DNA of 64,000 nucleotides from Blastomussa wellsi. Lineage: Eukaryota; Cnidaria; Anthozoa; Scleractinia; Plerogyridae. The notes beneath the pieces were generated by a model. The model did no database searches. It was not told the DNA's origin and was given only the letters and a program-made list of their open reading frames with translations. Made by a program: the position numbers and the translations under genes. The stretch lies in the NCBI GenBank assembly GCA_947652115.1, contig OX393570.1:10769890-10833889 (forward strand), read 5' to 3'. Within the stretch, counting starts at the first letter, position 1. Each line of letters begins with the position of its first letter. Positions 12,775 to 23,566 of this stretch are shown here, piece by piece.

Positions 12775-13757
12775 AAACACGGACTGCGGACTACGGACTA
12801 CGGACTGGGTATAAAACACGGACTGAGGTATAAAATATGGACTAGGACTGCGGACTGGGTATAAAACACGGACTGAGGTGTAATGTGCGGACAAGGGATT
12901 AAAACACGGCAAGTACCGTAGAGTGGGTAAAACGTGAGTTTCCTCGTAGCACGAGTCAGGTTAGACATGCCTACAAGTCGAGCTCTCATCGCGATTCGAG
13001 CCCAAGTGAAGTTTGAGTCACGAGTGAAGTTCCAACCTCGTTCTGGAGTTAATGTTTCTCTCTTTTTTGTTGTCTTTTCTTTTGTTTTTAATAAAGATAG
13101 TTTAATTTGACTATAATGGCTATTGTAAATCAAAATGAAACAGAAGTATGGATAACAACGGTGATTTAAACCATGATACGACAAAGATGGGTGGCAGCCT
13201 GGAATAACCTCGTTGTTGGCTTTTCCTTTGATCTCTTTTTCCTTTTTTGTCGTCGCAATTTTCAATGAATATATCAGTGACATTTTAGGTCCTTCATTTG
13301 CCCTTCTAACGACTTGTTAATTTACACCTTTTTAGTGCAATTGATCTTCCCAAAACCGCAATCAAATCAAAGAATGTCCGTTTTTGCTGTCGCTTCTTGC
13401 CATTTGTCATTTTAATAAATTTAATTCTTATTTAATTTGAATTAATTGTTTTCTGCCTACCGCGTAGCCGGCTACGTGGAATTTACTTCGAGTGGCGGAC
13501 ATTTTGTTGGGCAATAACAATTACAAGGCAAAGGATATTACTGAAAGAAAGAAAAGGTGAAAAAATATTGACTCGTGACTTGAACTTGACTCGTGCTACG
13601 AGGAAACTCACATTTTACCCACTCTACGGTACTTGCCGTGTTTTAATCCCTAGTCCTCATTCTATACCTCAGTCCGTGTTTTATACCCAGTCCGCAGTCC
13701 TAGTCCGTATTTTATACCCAGTCCGTAGTCCGTAGTCCGCACTCCGTGTTTTATACT
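12775..13757. mobile_element. Foldback element with internally repetitive ~190-bp TIRs
   Basis: The left arm (12775-12965) and right arm (13575-13757) are inverted copies. Both are built from short tandem modules such as ACGGACTGGGTATAAAACAC and end inward with the same phrase AGTACCGTAGAGTGGGTAAA. Weaker pairing continues inward to ~13032 and ~13567. The interior (13035-13560) is AT-rich, has no transposase, and carries only an unremarkable minus-strand open frame. This is the organisation of FB-type foldback elements: tandem subrepeats inside long inverted repeats. No target-site duplication was clear. Confidence 0.8.
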
Positions 13758-14640
13758 GACCGGTGATTAATGTCAAAAATATACAAACTTTGAATCATCC
13801 GATAGTCAGAGTTCTTCAATGCAACTCGTCTAGTTTTGAAGAATAAGGTTTGTAGCTTACGAAAATCGGAATTTTAAAGATTATTACTGAGATAACTTTA
13901 ACACAGCGAATAATTCAACTTGACCAAATTTCACGATCCAGCCAATAGCCACCAAGCCCTAAGGGGGTGTTTAAAAGTTTACCTCTAAATTTTCTCAGGA
14001 AACCAATTTTTCTCCAATCCGATTTCATATTTGGTACTTACTTATCATAAGAAATTAGTGGAGAGATTTTGAGCGAATTCTATTTCGTGGGCCAAATTGA
14101 CTTGAAGATGCAAAGGAGACAGCCTCTTAAATCAAGACAGATATACGTTAATTGCTGACGTAAATTGTTTTTGTCATCTGCAATCAAAGTATAATTATAT
14201 ATAGCTTATTCGATAATAGCCCTTTATATTACTAATTCAAGTTCCTTGTTATGCAATATACCAGCTCATGTCCAATATCAAGAAATAACTAACATATTGT
14301 ACCTGATCAGTTTGTTGGCATTTCTTGTGTTGCTACGATTCAAAGGTCTGCTGCTTTGACCTCATATTAGAACCGAAGAAAACAGCGAACTTTTAAACCA
14401 ACTATACTGTCGGACAGGAATACGGTTTTTTCAATTGAAAGTGTTTGATATGATCGCTGAAGTAGAAGCCTGTTATGTCTTACGATAAACGTTCTCGTTG
14501 CGTTTAAACTATAGAGCTCGTGGTTTTATATTTACCTTACGCTCTGTCGAATTTCATTAATCCGTCTGAACTGTATTTTGTCGAGTAAAAAGCATTTGAC
14601 TTTTAAGATTAAGTGTTGAAATTTTATAACAGCTACTTAC
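13758..14640. other. Non-coding; possible intron of the 14.6-15.7 kb gene
   Basis: AT-rich with no recognisable exon. Because the Ig exon at 14641-15006 ends in a good donor facing this way, the stretch is probably intron, with later exons deleted, unrecognised or outside the window. Confidence 0.4.
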
Positions 14641-15006
14641 CAAACACAACAACAGCGACAGAATTCTCAGTCCGTCCGTTGCGGACACCATTGGAGTAAA
14701 ATATCGTCAAAGTGTAGATGTATTCATCATATCTTTTAACATTCTTTAACACCAGCGTTGAAGGAAGTCTTGCTCCATAATATGATTTGAATTTACTTGT
14801 AGCGAAGATGAACGAGTCGCTAGTGTTGATTCTTGTTGCTATCCTTGTTGGACTCTTTTCTCCGAATCTCGCACGATCAATAGTAACCGCTTTCAAACTT
14901 TCGCCTTTATCAAGAGAGAAGGTCCAAACGAGTTGGACCCGACTGCTGTTCACTCCTTCTACTATTATTGTTGCGTTACGAGGCTTTCTTTTGAACGTGA
15001 CCGCTT
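14641..15006 (-). CDS. Ig-like domain exon of a receptor-type gene
   Basis: A 366-bp minus-strand exon bounded by an acceptor TCTCATTTCAG and a donor GTAAGTAGCT. It is phase 1 at both ends, as usual for single-domain extracellular exons. It encodes about 122 residues with a V-set-like pattern: a core tryptophan in VQLVWTFSLDKG, beta-strand alternation in STLVLKNVKRYDEYIYTLTI and a potential N-glycosylation site NSS. The usual disulphide cysteines are missing, so it is a diverged Ig fold. It joins in frame to the signal-peptide exon at 15588-15669. Length and phase resemble the first Ig exon of the receptor kinase at 53 kb, so a related receptor is the most likely identity. Confidence 0.6.
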
Positions 15007-15587
15007 CTGAAATGAGACAATAAAACACAAATCCATGATAATTGTCATAATTCGGAATTTAAAGGACATTATCAGGGGGAGTTTTGCCATTTTTTGGATC
15101 AATTATGCCCAAATAACTGCTTTGTTCCTGTTATTGTGCACAAAACGCTTCAACAGACTCACCAAGGTGATTTCAGATGAAATTTTAGCAGGCAAAACAG
15201 ACCATTGTGATTTTTGGGCGATTTTTTCAATGCATAGCTTAAAACTTTGAAAAAAATTGGCAAACTTTTTTAAATTACAATCCATTTCCATCCTCGTCAT
15301 CTGTGACAACATACAAGAATCAATAGCTTCAATATAGTACAAAAGTCTTCGACAACAAAATGAGACCATTATTATTAGGTTTTCCTTGTTGCATAGACAG
15401 TTTTAAATAAACGTTTTAAAAATACCCTTTAAAAGACGACTGTAGCTTACACAGTGCAACAAACGTCTACCTGAACTACCTACCGTTTGTTGTCAAAACA
15501 TTTCAGAGAAACCAATTAACATAAATTCAGACTTGAAAGTCATTGTAAAAGGATTTGACTACATAGTAGCATAAAAGAGATACATAC

Positions 15588-15669
15588 GTGCTATTGTGGG
15601 CTGCAGAAAAGTAAGTACCACAATAAACGCAAACAATCCAATCCAAATTGAACATCTAGCCATCCGCAT
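15588..15669 (-). CDS. Signal-peptide first exon
   Basis: On the minus strand ATG at 15669-15667 opens 27 codons plus one base: a short basic head MRMARCS, a hydrophobic core IWIGLFAFIVVLTFL and the small-residue end QPTIA. A donor GTATGTATC follows. This is a classical cleavable signal peptide. The leftover single base (phase 1) joins the phase-1 Ig exon at 15006 without breaking the frame. The second ATG two codons later could also serve. It marks the 5' end of a secreted or membrane Ig protein transcribed on the minus strand. Confidence 0.7.
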
Positions 15670-16205
15670 GTTCCTCGTAATGGGGTGAATGTTACAGGTG
15701 CCGCGACTGAGACGACGAATATATTTTGGAAACACCAGGGTTCAATGAATTTCAGCTCTAACCAAGCTTGACATCACTCAAACAAAGATTGCAATATCAT
15801 GGCTCCGCCATACCGCCTTTTGTGTTTTGTGGCATTCTTATAACTTACGAATACAGTTTCGGGGGATTCTCCGTATAAACTTCATAAAACATCATAAAAA
15901 GGCTTTGAATTTTTGACGTGACTATGTTAATTAATCGAACGATATCTAAAACTATGGAAAGTAAGGGGATATAAATGAAAATTAATTCAAATAAGCCGAG
16001 AGCAATTTGTAATATCGCAACAGTAAGGAACCGACCGTGATTGGCTGTCATTACTGGTAACATATTCAAATTAATATGTTAGTGAGTCTTAAGTGAGTCA
16101 CTCAAAGGAGGAGACCAATGCACGTCACTCGACTTGTTTAAGCGTAATAGCTACCAAAATTAGTGTTTGTGGAGACAATGTGTTATTATTTAACAGAGTG
16201 TACGT
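15670..16205. other. Upstream region of the Ig gene
   Basis: Would contain the promoter of the minus-strand Ig gene. At 15845-16069 a 74-residue minus-strand frame is strikingly hydrophobic (FLTVAILQIALGLFELIFIY) and ends exactly at a donor-like GTAAGTTATA. It could be an exon of a small membrane protein, but there is no partner exon and I do not assign it. Confidence 0.35.
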
Positions 16206-16990
16206 ATGCTCATAAAGGACCTTATCATTTTACCATCAAGGAAATGTGTTATAAGCCGGTATATTAAAACTCCTTTAACTGAAGCAAAGTTTACACGACA
16301 TCGGCGAATCCGCTTAATTCTTTTTCGATCCGCGAACCTTTTTACCCCCCTGCACAGTGGAATTATTTCCACAATATTTTTACGACCGAAAGAAAATTGC
16401 ACGCACCGTACCATTCTAAATCTCAAAGCGTTAAACGAATTAATAGCTTACCATAGTTGTAAAATGGATACACTAGAGGTCGTGGTTAACATGACGAGGC
16501 CAGGTTGTTTCATTGCTACGGTGGACTTAAAGGACGCGTATTATACCGTTCCCATCTAGCCATCTCACCAGAAATACTTAAAGTTCTGCTTTGATGCATG
16601 GTGTTTTCTGCAAATATACCCGTTTGCCCAATGGCCTAGCTAGGCCCCACGCATATTTACTAAATTATTGAAGCCAGTGTATGCCACACTTCCGATCATG
16701 GGACATCTCAATTCAGGGTATATTGACTATTCTTATCTGCAAGGCAACAACTTAGCTCCGACGAATGTCATAAAAATGTCATTGACACCATCACGCTGTT
16801 TACCAAATTAGGGTTTCATATCGATCAAGAGAAATCGGTCTTCATACCTTCTAAGAAATTAACTTTCTTAAGGTTTGTACTGGTTTCTACTGGATTCGCT
16901 TAATACTGCTCGCTCTGATCTGATCTGCCATGTCCAGTATTGTTATGACAGACGTGGGGGAGAGCTATGGTAGCAATCACATGGTAACAC
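16206..16990 (+). pseudogene. DIRS/Ngaro-type reverse transcriptase remnant
   Basis: The frame at 16206-16559 ends with ISTIFLRPKENCTHRTILNL, KMDTLEVVVNMTRPGCF and TVDLKDAYYTVPI. This wording is characteristic of reverse transcriptases in tyrosine-recombinase retrotransposons (DIRS/Ngaro). Later blocks are readable in shifted frames: a CLPNGLA-like stretch near 16630, a GYIDDSYLQGD-like catalytic block near 16715-16745 (read as GYIDYSYLQGN, second aspartate altered), and HIDQEKSVFIPSKKLTFL near 16820-16875. Stops and frameshifts make it inactive. Confidence 0.75.
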
Positions 16991-17009
16991 GGTTTATGAA
17001 AAGGGGTGT

Positions 17010-17482
17010 TTGTATCTACAGCATTTCACCATGGGAGAGGATATTAATTCCTTTGACATCGTTGAGCATATCAAGACAAGTACCCCCAGAAGCCCATATA
17101 CGAGGATTGACATTGCTGCCTATGAGCCAGACAGTACAAATTGGTCTTTGGCTTGTCTGAAAGCATACATCAGCACGACCGAGGACTTGCGTAAAATGAA
17201 ACAAAATTGTTTATTAATTATTTTAGGCCCCATAAGCCTCTATCTAGGGACACGATTTCAAGATGGACTAAGGAAACTCTTAGATTTTGTGGGATTGATA
17301 CCAAGGTGTTTACTGCACATAGCACAGGGCCAGCATCTGTTTCCAAAGCAAATGAAAAGGATGCTCCTGTCTATCAGATCATGGCAAAGGCCGGCTGGAA
17401 GTCTGCCGAGACCTTCCGTAAATATCATAATAGACCTGTTATTCCAGAGAACAGACTGGCTTCCACTATCCTTGGCTAGTGA
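17010..17482 (+). pseudogene. Tyrosine recombinase of the DIRS/Ngaro element, inactivated
   Basis: Follows the RT remnant on the same strand, as expected for this retrotransposon class, which integrates by a tyrosine recombinase instead of a DDE integrase. The C-terminal catalytic half is readable at 17207-17479: LSRDTISRWTKETLRFCGID, FTAHSTGPASVSKA, MAKAGWKSAETFRKYHNRPV. The family motif at the second position is normally HSTR; here it reads HSTG, so the catalytic arginine is lost. The YHNR segment near 17421-17432 keeps the expected tyrosine. An upstream frame (17010-17200) covers the region with the first arginine in a different frame. Confidence 0.75.
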
Positions 17483-17684
17483 AAACTTCGAAATGTTTTT
17501 TATGAATATTGCATGTACTATTTTGGTTGATCTATTTACTGTTAGGCCATTTATTAAAGCATGTTTATCATCGTTTATCACTTGCTTTTGTATGGATTTC
17601 ATGCCTCTTGTTCGAGTGCAATGTCGTACGAGTGCATCGAAGTTTTGAAGTCTCGTGGGATCTCCGTCTTCTGTTCATGTGATA
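17483..17684. other. 3' region of the DIRS/Ngaro element
   Basis: No gene. At 17668-17692 a phrase ending CATGTGATAGAATCC is repeated in direct orientation at 19430-19458 on the far side of the palindrome, so the palindrome may have been inserted here or the phrases may be terminal repeats of the retroelement. Confidence 0.35.
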
Positions 17685-19400
17685 GAATCCACCTTTTAGG
17701 CGCTAGAGTTCACTTGGAGAATCACGTGACTTTTGATGTAAACAAACCCAGAAAGTTCGGACATCCGTCGAACACGCCGGTACGATAATAGGGTGGACAA
17801 ACAGAATTTTCACGACAGAAAGATGTGCTTATGCATAAGGTACATGTAGAAACGATTCCCGATACCCTGAATCCTGGGTTAAAAACCCAAACGGCGATCC
17901 AGTCACGTTCTTTCATTTTCCTGGGGTAGTTAGACAAAACGAATGAAGGCAAAAGTGGATAAAGGTATGTCATCGTGGTGACTCGTTCGTGTGGGATATA
18001 TAATATTTCTTCTCTACATTTTGTCGGTGAAAATGATCCTATATCTGCCGTTGCTTGTAAAGAAAGGGTAAGCTCGTCAATTTTTGCTTTTATAACACTG
18101 TTTGTTCGTTTAAATTTAAAATATTTTTATACCGTGCCCAGGTATCGCGGCGTGACTGAATCACAAATAGATGGAAGGCATCTTGTGAACAAGACCCTGA
18201 AACAAGAGGCAGACAAAGGGAGAAGAAAAATAATTTGCCTTGAACCCTACGCACAAAAACCTTGTTGAAGCTCAATTGTCATTGAGGACTGAACATGCAG
18301 CCGCAATGCCCTTTTCCCTTAGAGCCCGATGAGGAAAGCATGCATTACTCGAATTCCAACTTGGAAAGCGAACCGGCGAGTTTGATCGTCGGCGATCGAA
18401 TCTCAAATCAACTGCGACATATATATACAAGCTGATGTAAAACCGCTAAGACAATAATGCAGTACGCAAGTGACAAAACGATTGAGCTGTACTATCTTAC
18501 AAAAGCAATTCAAGGGATACGAGATGCTTAACTCAGGTGCGCTTAGCCTGTTTTATGTATAATTGTCGTTTAAAACATAACTGCGTTTAGAGAACAAGTT
18601 AGGTCGTGTACCTGTGTAAATTAATAAATTGCAATTGTGTTATAAAATTAAAGAGTGCAAGCAGCTAGGAAAATAGATACAGTTTTTAATAACGATTCAC
18701 TAACTTGCATGTTGCAATTACTAGCGCGTTTTTCATTAGTCTGTGTGTCACCGTGGCTTTGAATTTGATCGGTTCAGCAAACTCGTCGGTTCCCTTTTTG
18801 AGTTTGAATTCATGGAATGCATGCTTTCCTCATTGGGCTCTAAGGACAGCAGTGCAGCTATTAAGCGTCAACAGGGTTTTAGCCAACCATCATTCAAGGA
18901 AAATTTTCTTGCTTCTCTACCTGTCTCCCTCTAGCCTTTCGTTTACTACTCAGGCACGGTTTAAATATTTTAAATTCAAACGAAATAGATGAACCTGCCC
19001 TTTCTTTATTGGCAACAGCAAATATAGAATCAGTGTCCTCAATTTCGATCGATTTCCATCGACAAAATGTGACTATCCTTGGTGCACAGGAACTATCGAG
19101 TCATGCCTTTACCTATCAATATCCACTTTTGCCTTCATTCGTTTTGTCTAACTACGCCAGGAAAATGGAAGAACGTGACTGGATCGCCGTTTGGGTTCCT
19201 AACCCAGGATTCAAGGAATCATGAGTCGTTTCTACAAGTACCATAAGCACATCTTTCTGTCGTGAAAATTCTGTTTGTCCACCCTATTATCGTACAGGCG
19301 TGCTCCACGGATGTCCGAACTTTCGAGGTTTGTTTACATCAAAAGTCACGTGATACTCCACGTGAACTCTAGCGCCTAAAAGGTGAATTATGACTTACGC
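17685..19400. repeat. Palindromic (long inverted repeat) element, arms ~650-700 bp
   Basis: The left arm 17685-18400 and right arm 18745-19400 are inverted copies. Landmarks are CACCTTTTAGGCGCTAGAGT (17690) against its complement near 19370, GGTGGACAAACAGAATTTTC (17791) against 19265-19285, and TTAGAGCCC.ATGAGGAAAGC (18318) against 18820-18845. Identity is highest in the outer ~300 bp and falls inward. The ~350-bp centre is AT-rich. Frames such as YPLLPSFVLSNY occur in both arms only because the arms match. No transposase is seen. It looks like a second foldback or long-TIR element. Confidence 0.8.
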
Positions 19401-20615
19401 AAGCCCCCTGCTATCTCATGTGATCTCTCGCCTTCCGATGTAATGTGATAGAATCCCAATCAAACTTCAAGTTGCAGGTAAGTCTCATTTAATTTCTCAA
19501 TCAAACTCGTAATAGCGGAATAAATGTTTGTAGGACGATTGCAAACGGGATTGTGCGACCGCTGCGGCATGGTGATAACAATGGTTAAAGCTTCTTTCTT
19601 GATTATTAAAAGCTGATTTCAAAAGAGGTTTTCAAATTTAAGGTAGGTAATCCTCTTAGAGCCATGTGGTACATAAGGCGTGGTTTTAAATTTTACATAA
19701 TTGAAATGTAACATGAAGGAATAGCAACTGACGCTTTTTATTTATCAATAACCAACCTACAGGAAATACATATGCAAGTAGGTACTAGGTACATGGCCTG
19801 ATAATGATAGAAAATATTGTTCAAAGGACATTAAAATACTGTTTAAACCACTGACATTCCTAGATTCCTAAATTCGAAATTGTAGACATCCCTGACGTCT
19901 TGGATGGTCGGCGACAAACGAAAGAATTTCTAATTTTCCGACATGACTGTTCTTGTAACCATAAAAACGGACTCGGCGACCACCCTTTTTTATTATTAAA
20001 ATTTTAATAAAAAAAAAATGATTTTGGGAGTGCTTTCAGAGGCACGTTAAATTTTCTTCAGTTGGCATATACAAGGGCCTATGGCTAGGGGTTCTACGTT
20101 CAGGATTTATAGGCTGTTCTAATTTCGCTTTCCTAATAGAGATTTCTCATTAACATTGGGTATTTCACCAAGATGTGAGTGCAATTGGTCTGTTTTACAA
20201 GCTATTCAGCTGTAAGATCTTCCACGTTGGCATACAAGCTGATTTCATACTCTCTCATGTTGATGTACGTCTGCAATAACAAAATATATTGCAGGTTAGT
20301 TGTGTAATTAACTTTTTAGTTTGGAGTAAAGAAAATTTTAACAGATTTTTTAAACTTATGGCGCAAGTGATTTCTACGTTTCTACTTTGCCAATCCTATA
20401 AAAGCACGCCCTTATGACCTAAAGTAGATGATGTTAAGTCATTGGATGCAGGAGTCCTTGTTTATATAATGAGTCACCGACGTTCGGAGAAAACTATGGA
20501 ATGTGGTGGAAAGTGGAAAGTGGAAAGGTAAAGGATAAATGCAAGACCGAGTAATTGCATTGTGGCTGTAATGCAGACAACAAATGCAAGGAAACGAAGA
20601 AGCTTAGTACCATAT
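19401..20615. other. Intergenic, nothing recognised
   Basis: AT-rich. It includes the A/T palindromic run at ~19990-20025 and a short GTGGAAA triplication near 20510-20527. No gene, TIR or tRNA-like box that I can support. Confidence 0.5.
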
Positions 20616-20619
20616 CAAG

Positions 20620-20941
20620 CATTCAGAACTATCATTGAACAATGGCCTGAAAGCCAACAGGGAACTTTGCCTATTCTTGATTTGCATGTGACGATATCGA
20701 CGTCATGTTGGATAACATGAAGAAAACTGATTTTTCTGATTAGCCACTTTTGTTTGGTAATCCAACTTGACCGCTGTTGGGTTGTAAAGCAACAAATCTC
20801 GAACTTGAAAACAACAACAGAACCTTTAAATGCCGAATTCATAGCCACTCTACAAAATGTGTCGAGTCGCCCGAGGGTGTGTTCATCACATGACAAGCTG
20901 ATCACATGATTACGGTCACGCATCACGCTTGTGACGTCACA
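20620..20941 (-). repeat. Probable Gypsy 3' LTR (5' boundary seen)
   Basis: On the minus strand a purine run AAGGGGAAAGGGA at 20942-20954 is followed directly by TGTGACGTCACAAG starting at 20941. That is a polypurine tract next to a TG-starting LTR, in the right place downstream of the integrase. A CRE-like TGACGTCA and a TTTAAAGG TATA-like site near 20825 fit a promoter. The far LTR end is not defined because no second LTR is present in the window. Confidence 0.5.
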
Positions 20942-20999
20942 TCCCTTTCCCCTTACAAAATTAACATAGCATAAACAACAACAACAAAGTCAAATAAAC

Positions 21000-22343
21000 A
21001 AAAAAAAGAAAGTCAATGTTCAGTTCAATGTTCAAGTGTTCAACATAAGTCATAATCTTCAAGCCAGGCAGGGGGCCGTCTGAGTCTCTCTGAACGTCAG
21101 GCCTGGAAAGCTGGGATGGGCTCTGCACTGTCCAGGACAGATTGCGTTGGGGAGATTGCATCATTCCCTTCAATCTTGGGGGACTGGGGTTGAGTCTTTT
21201 CTGGCAGGAACTCTGGTAAAACCGGTGGTTTGCTTTCATTATCAGCCTGATGAAGCTCGTCAATGGGGTTGCATGGTACTGGTGAGGAATCCAAAGTAGA
21301 CCGCACCTGGCGGCGATTTCTGCGGTAGCGCCGTCCTTCCACCTCAACTTCATATGACCGGCGGCCAAGAGGGCGTGTGCAGTGACCTAGGCTCCATTTC
21401 TTCTCGCCAGGTAGCTTCATACGGATGGCATCGCCTGCTTTCAAGGGGGCAAGGTTCTTCATGCTTCTGTTGTACTGCTTGCACTGCAATCCTAGCTTCA
21501 AGGTTACTCGCTGTGGTCCTAGTGTTACTGTTTGGCTGGAGCAGTTTTTCGGCTGCTGGCAGCAAAGTGCGAGTGCGACGACCCATTAGTCTTTGAACTG
21601 GTGAGGTACAAACCCCTCACTTGGGGTGTTGCGCCAATCGAGGATTGCTAGTAGTGGGTCTTTATTATCTTCTTTAGCTTTCAGGAACAGTCCTTTGCAA
21701 GTTTTCACAGAATTTTCCACTTTTCCATTTGACTGTGGATATCTCGGACTCGACGTTAGGTGCTCAAAATTCCACTGAGAGGAAAACTTCTTGAACTCCT
21801 GGTTGTCGAATTCTGGACCATTATCCGTAATCAGCAGTTCTGGAATCCCATGGCGAGCGAACTGCACCTTGAGTTGAGTAATAACAGACTGCGCTGTCTT
21901 CCTGTGGATCTCCACTACTTCAAAGAAGTTGGACCAGTAATCCACCATGATCAGGAATGTCTGTTGTCCAAGAACAAACAGATCGGCACCAATTTTCTGC
22001 CAAGGGCGGGAGGGAAGCTCATGTGGCCGAAGCTCCTCGCGGGCCGGTTCTGAAAGTCTCTGATTTCGGCAGTCATTCGCGGCCAATACAATGTTTCGCG
22101 GGCTCGGCGAACGCATCCTCCAATACCAATGTGGCTGCTGTGGAGCTGGTTTAGCATGTCCCTTCGAAGGGACAGGACACCACAAGCTGTTCACCGAGGA
22201 ACACTAAACCTTGGGACTCTATCAGCTCGCCTCGCTCGTCATAATATGGCTAGCTGGACAGCAGGAGGGCACTTTTTCTTGTCTGGTCAACCTTGCTTGA
22301 TCACACGAATTAGCTCCTGGATATCAGCATGGAAATCGCCAGT
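21000..22343 (-). pseudogene. Gypsy integrase, minus strand, with C-terminal tail
   Basis: Ty3/Gypsy integrase inserts the retrotransposon DNA. In order on the minus strand: an IRVIKQG linker (22340-22290); the zinc-binding region with SSHIGIGGCVRRARETLYWP (22145-22085); the catalytic core with GADLF (about 22003-21989), ITDNGPEFDNQEF (21840-21795) and NGKVENSVK (21735-21710), giving an intact D-D-E triad; and the C-terminal DNA-binding part with NRSMKNLAPLKAGDAIRMKL (21470-21410) and GRRSYEVEVEGRRYRRNRRQ. At least two frame breaks, near 22090 and 21590, inactivate it. At about 22343 it abuts gag/protease sequence of the same element type lying on the opposite strand. Confidence 0.85.
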
Positions 22344-23228
22344 GCCCTGCCAGAGGGCAAACTTGCCACAAGTGTGGTCAGAAGAACCACTTTCAATCAA
22401 GGTGCCGATCAGCCAGCCCAAAGGTAAACGTGGTAGAAGAAATACCTGAAGAAGTGTTTCGCATAGGCAAAGTTGGAAGTAATTCAAGTGCATTGATAAC
22501 TATGGAAGTTGGCATGCAAAGTAGTCAAAGTCAGGTGACATTTCAGCTGGACACAGGTGCTGAATGCAATCTCCTGTCACTGAAAGAGTATCAACGTGCC
22601 ACGGGTGATGTGGATTTTGCGCAAGTCAAGCGTTGCTCACACAAGTTCATTAAAACCTACACCAATGAACGGTACAAGATATTGGGTTCGACAGCACTCC
22701 CTACATGGCGTCATGGGAAAAGAAATGTTTTGCAATTCAACATTACAGAAGATGACCTCGCCCCACTGTTGTCATACCGCACATGTATTGAACTGGGACT
22801 TGTCACGATTAATGACTGTGATAGCCCATCAAACTCCAGTGGTCTCGAGGATACCCCACGCGTAGGTGTAACAGTAGGGATTGTCGACCTTCTAGAGGAA
22901 TACGAAGATGTCTTTGGAGGCTTGGGTGACCTCCCAGGCGAGTATCACATTGTCACTGATGATACAGTGCCACCTGTAGTACATCCCCCTCGCCGAGTAC
23001 CAGTAGCATTAAGAGACCAAATCAAAGAGAAACTGGATGAGATGGTAGCCAGTGGTATTCTTGCACCTGTAACGGAACCAACTGAGTGGGTTTCCAGCAT
23101 GTTGGTTATTGTCAAGCCCAACAAGTTGCGCATATGTCTTGACCCGCGCGATTTGAACAAAGCCATCCGTCGAGAGCACTACCAAATGCCAACAGTGGAG
23201 GAAGTCGCGACCCGCCTGTCGCAACCTA
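22344..23228 (+). pseudogene. Gypsy gag zinc knuckle, protease and N-terminal RT, plus strand
   Basis: An open frame starts with a gag-type CCHC knuckle, CHKCGQKNHFQSRC (22362-22403). It then carries an aspartic protease with LDTGAECNLLS (22549-22581) and the start of reverse transcriptase with EEYEDVFGGLG, WVSSMLVIVKPNKLRICLDP and RDLNKAIRREHYQMPTVEE. The frame is open up to 23239, but the RT is cut off at LSQP (~23228), where the Penelope-like element begins. The catalytic RT block is absent. The piece belongs to the same kind of element as the neighbouring integrase but points the other way, so the locus is a rearranged chimera. Confidence 0.88.
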
Positions 23229-23421
23229 TTTATTCCTAAGTTTTCACGTTACCAGGCACCAGCCAATAGCGAAGCTCCATCTTTCTGTATATAAAAACAC
23301 ACGACGCACAATTCCTTGATTCGCTCCGACGAAGGGCTAACGCTCGAAACGTCAGCTCTTGAATCTCTTTACGGTGGCCAATTGACATTATCAACCCAGT
23401 TGATAAAACGAAATTATATTG
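23229..23421 (+). repeat. PLE left pseudo-LTR
   Basis: From TTTATTCC.AAGTTTTCACG to AAATTATATTGT. It includes a TATA-like GTATATAAAAAC (23288-23299), the hammerhead-like core at 23324-23355 and the perfect hairpin TTATCAACCCAGTTGATAA at 23388-23406. Nearly identical to 26266-26457. Confidence 0.9.
23324..23355 (+). ncRNA. Hammerhead-ribozyme-like core in the PLE pseudo-LTR
   Basis: The string CCGACGA, a 4-bp stem GGGC/GCTC closed by the loop TAAC, then GAAACGTC, has the layout of a hammerhead catalytic core (CUGANGA, stem II, GAAA). PLE pseudo-LTRs are known to carry hammerhead motifs. Here the usual U4 is C, in all three copies in this window, so activity is doubtful. The other strands of stems I and III were not confirmed by eye. 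Confidence 0.45.
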
Positions 23422-23427
23422 TTATAC

Positions 23428-23472
<45 letters not shown>

Positions 23473-23566
23473 CTATTCATTTGTTGTTTATCGCTGCGAC
23501 CACTAATCTCTTGCACTAGTATTCTTTATTCCACAGATTTCAGACCGGAAGACCGACAACAAGACG

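Noticed and set aside
12798..13283. 161-residue minus-strand frame in the foldback element
   Set aside because: Starts in the interior and runs through the tandem modules of the arm; no domain or transposase motif.
15845..16069. Hydrophobic 74-residue frame as a membrane-protein exon
   Set aside because: It has a donor-like end but no acceptor or partner exon, and AT-rich DNA easily gives hydrophobic frames. Left as a comment only.
18705..19224. Plus-strand frames in the second palindrome as a gene
   Set aside because: Similar frames recur in the opposite arm only because the DNA is an inverted copy; differences do not follow a codon pattern.
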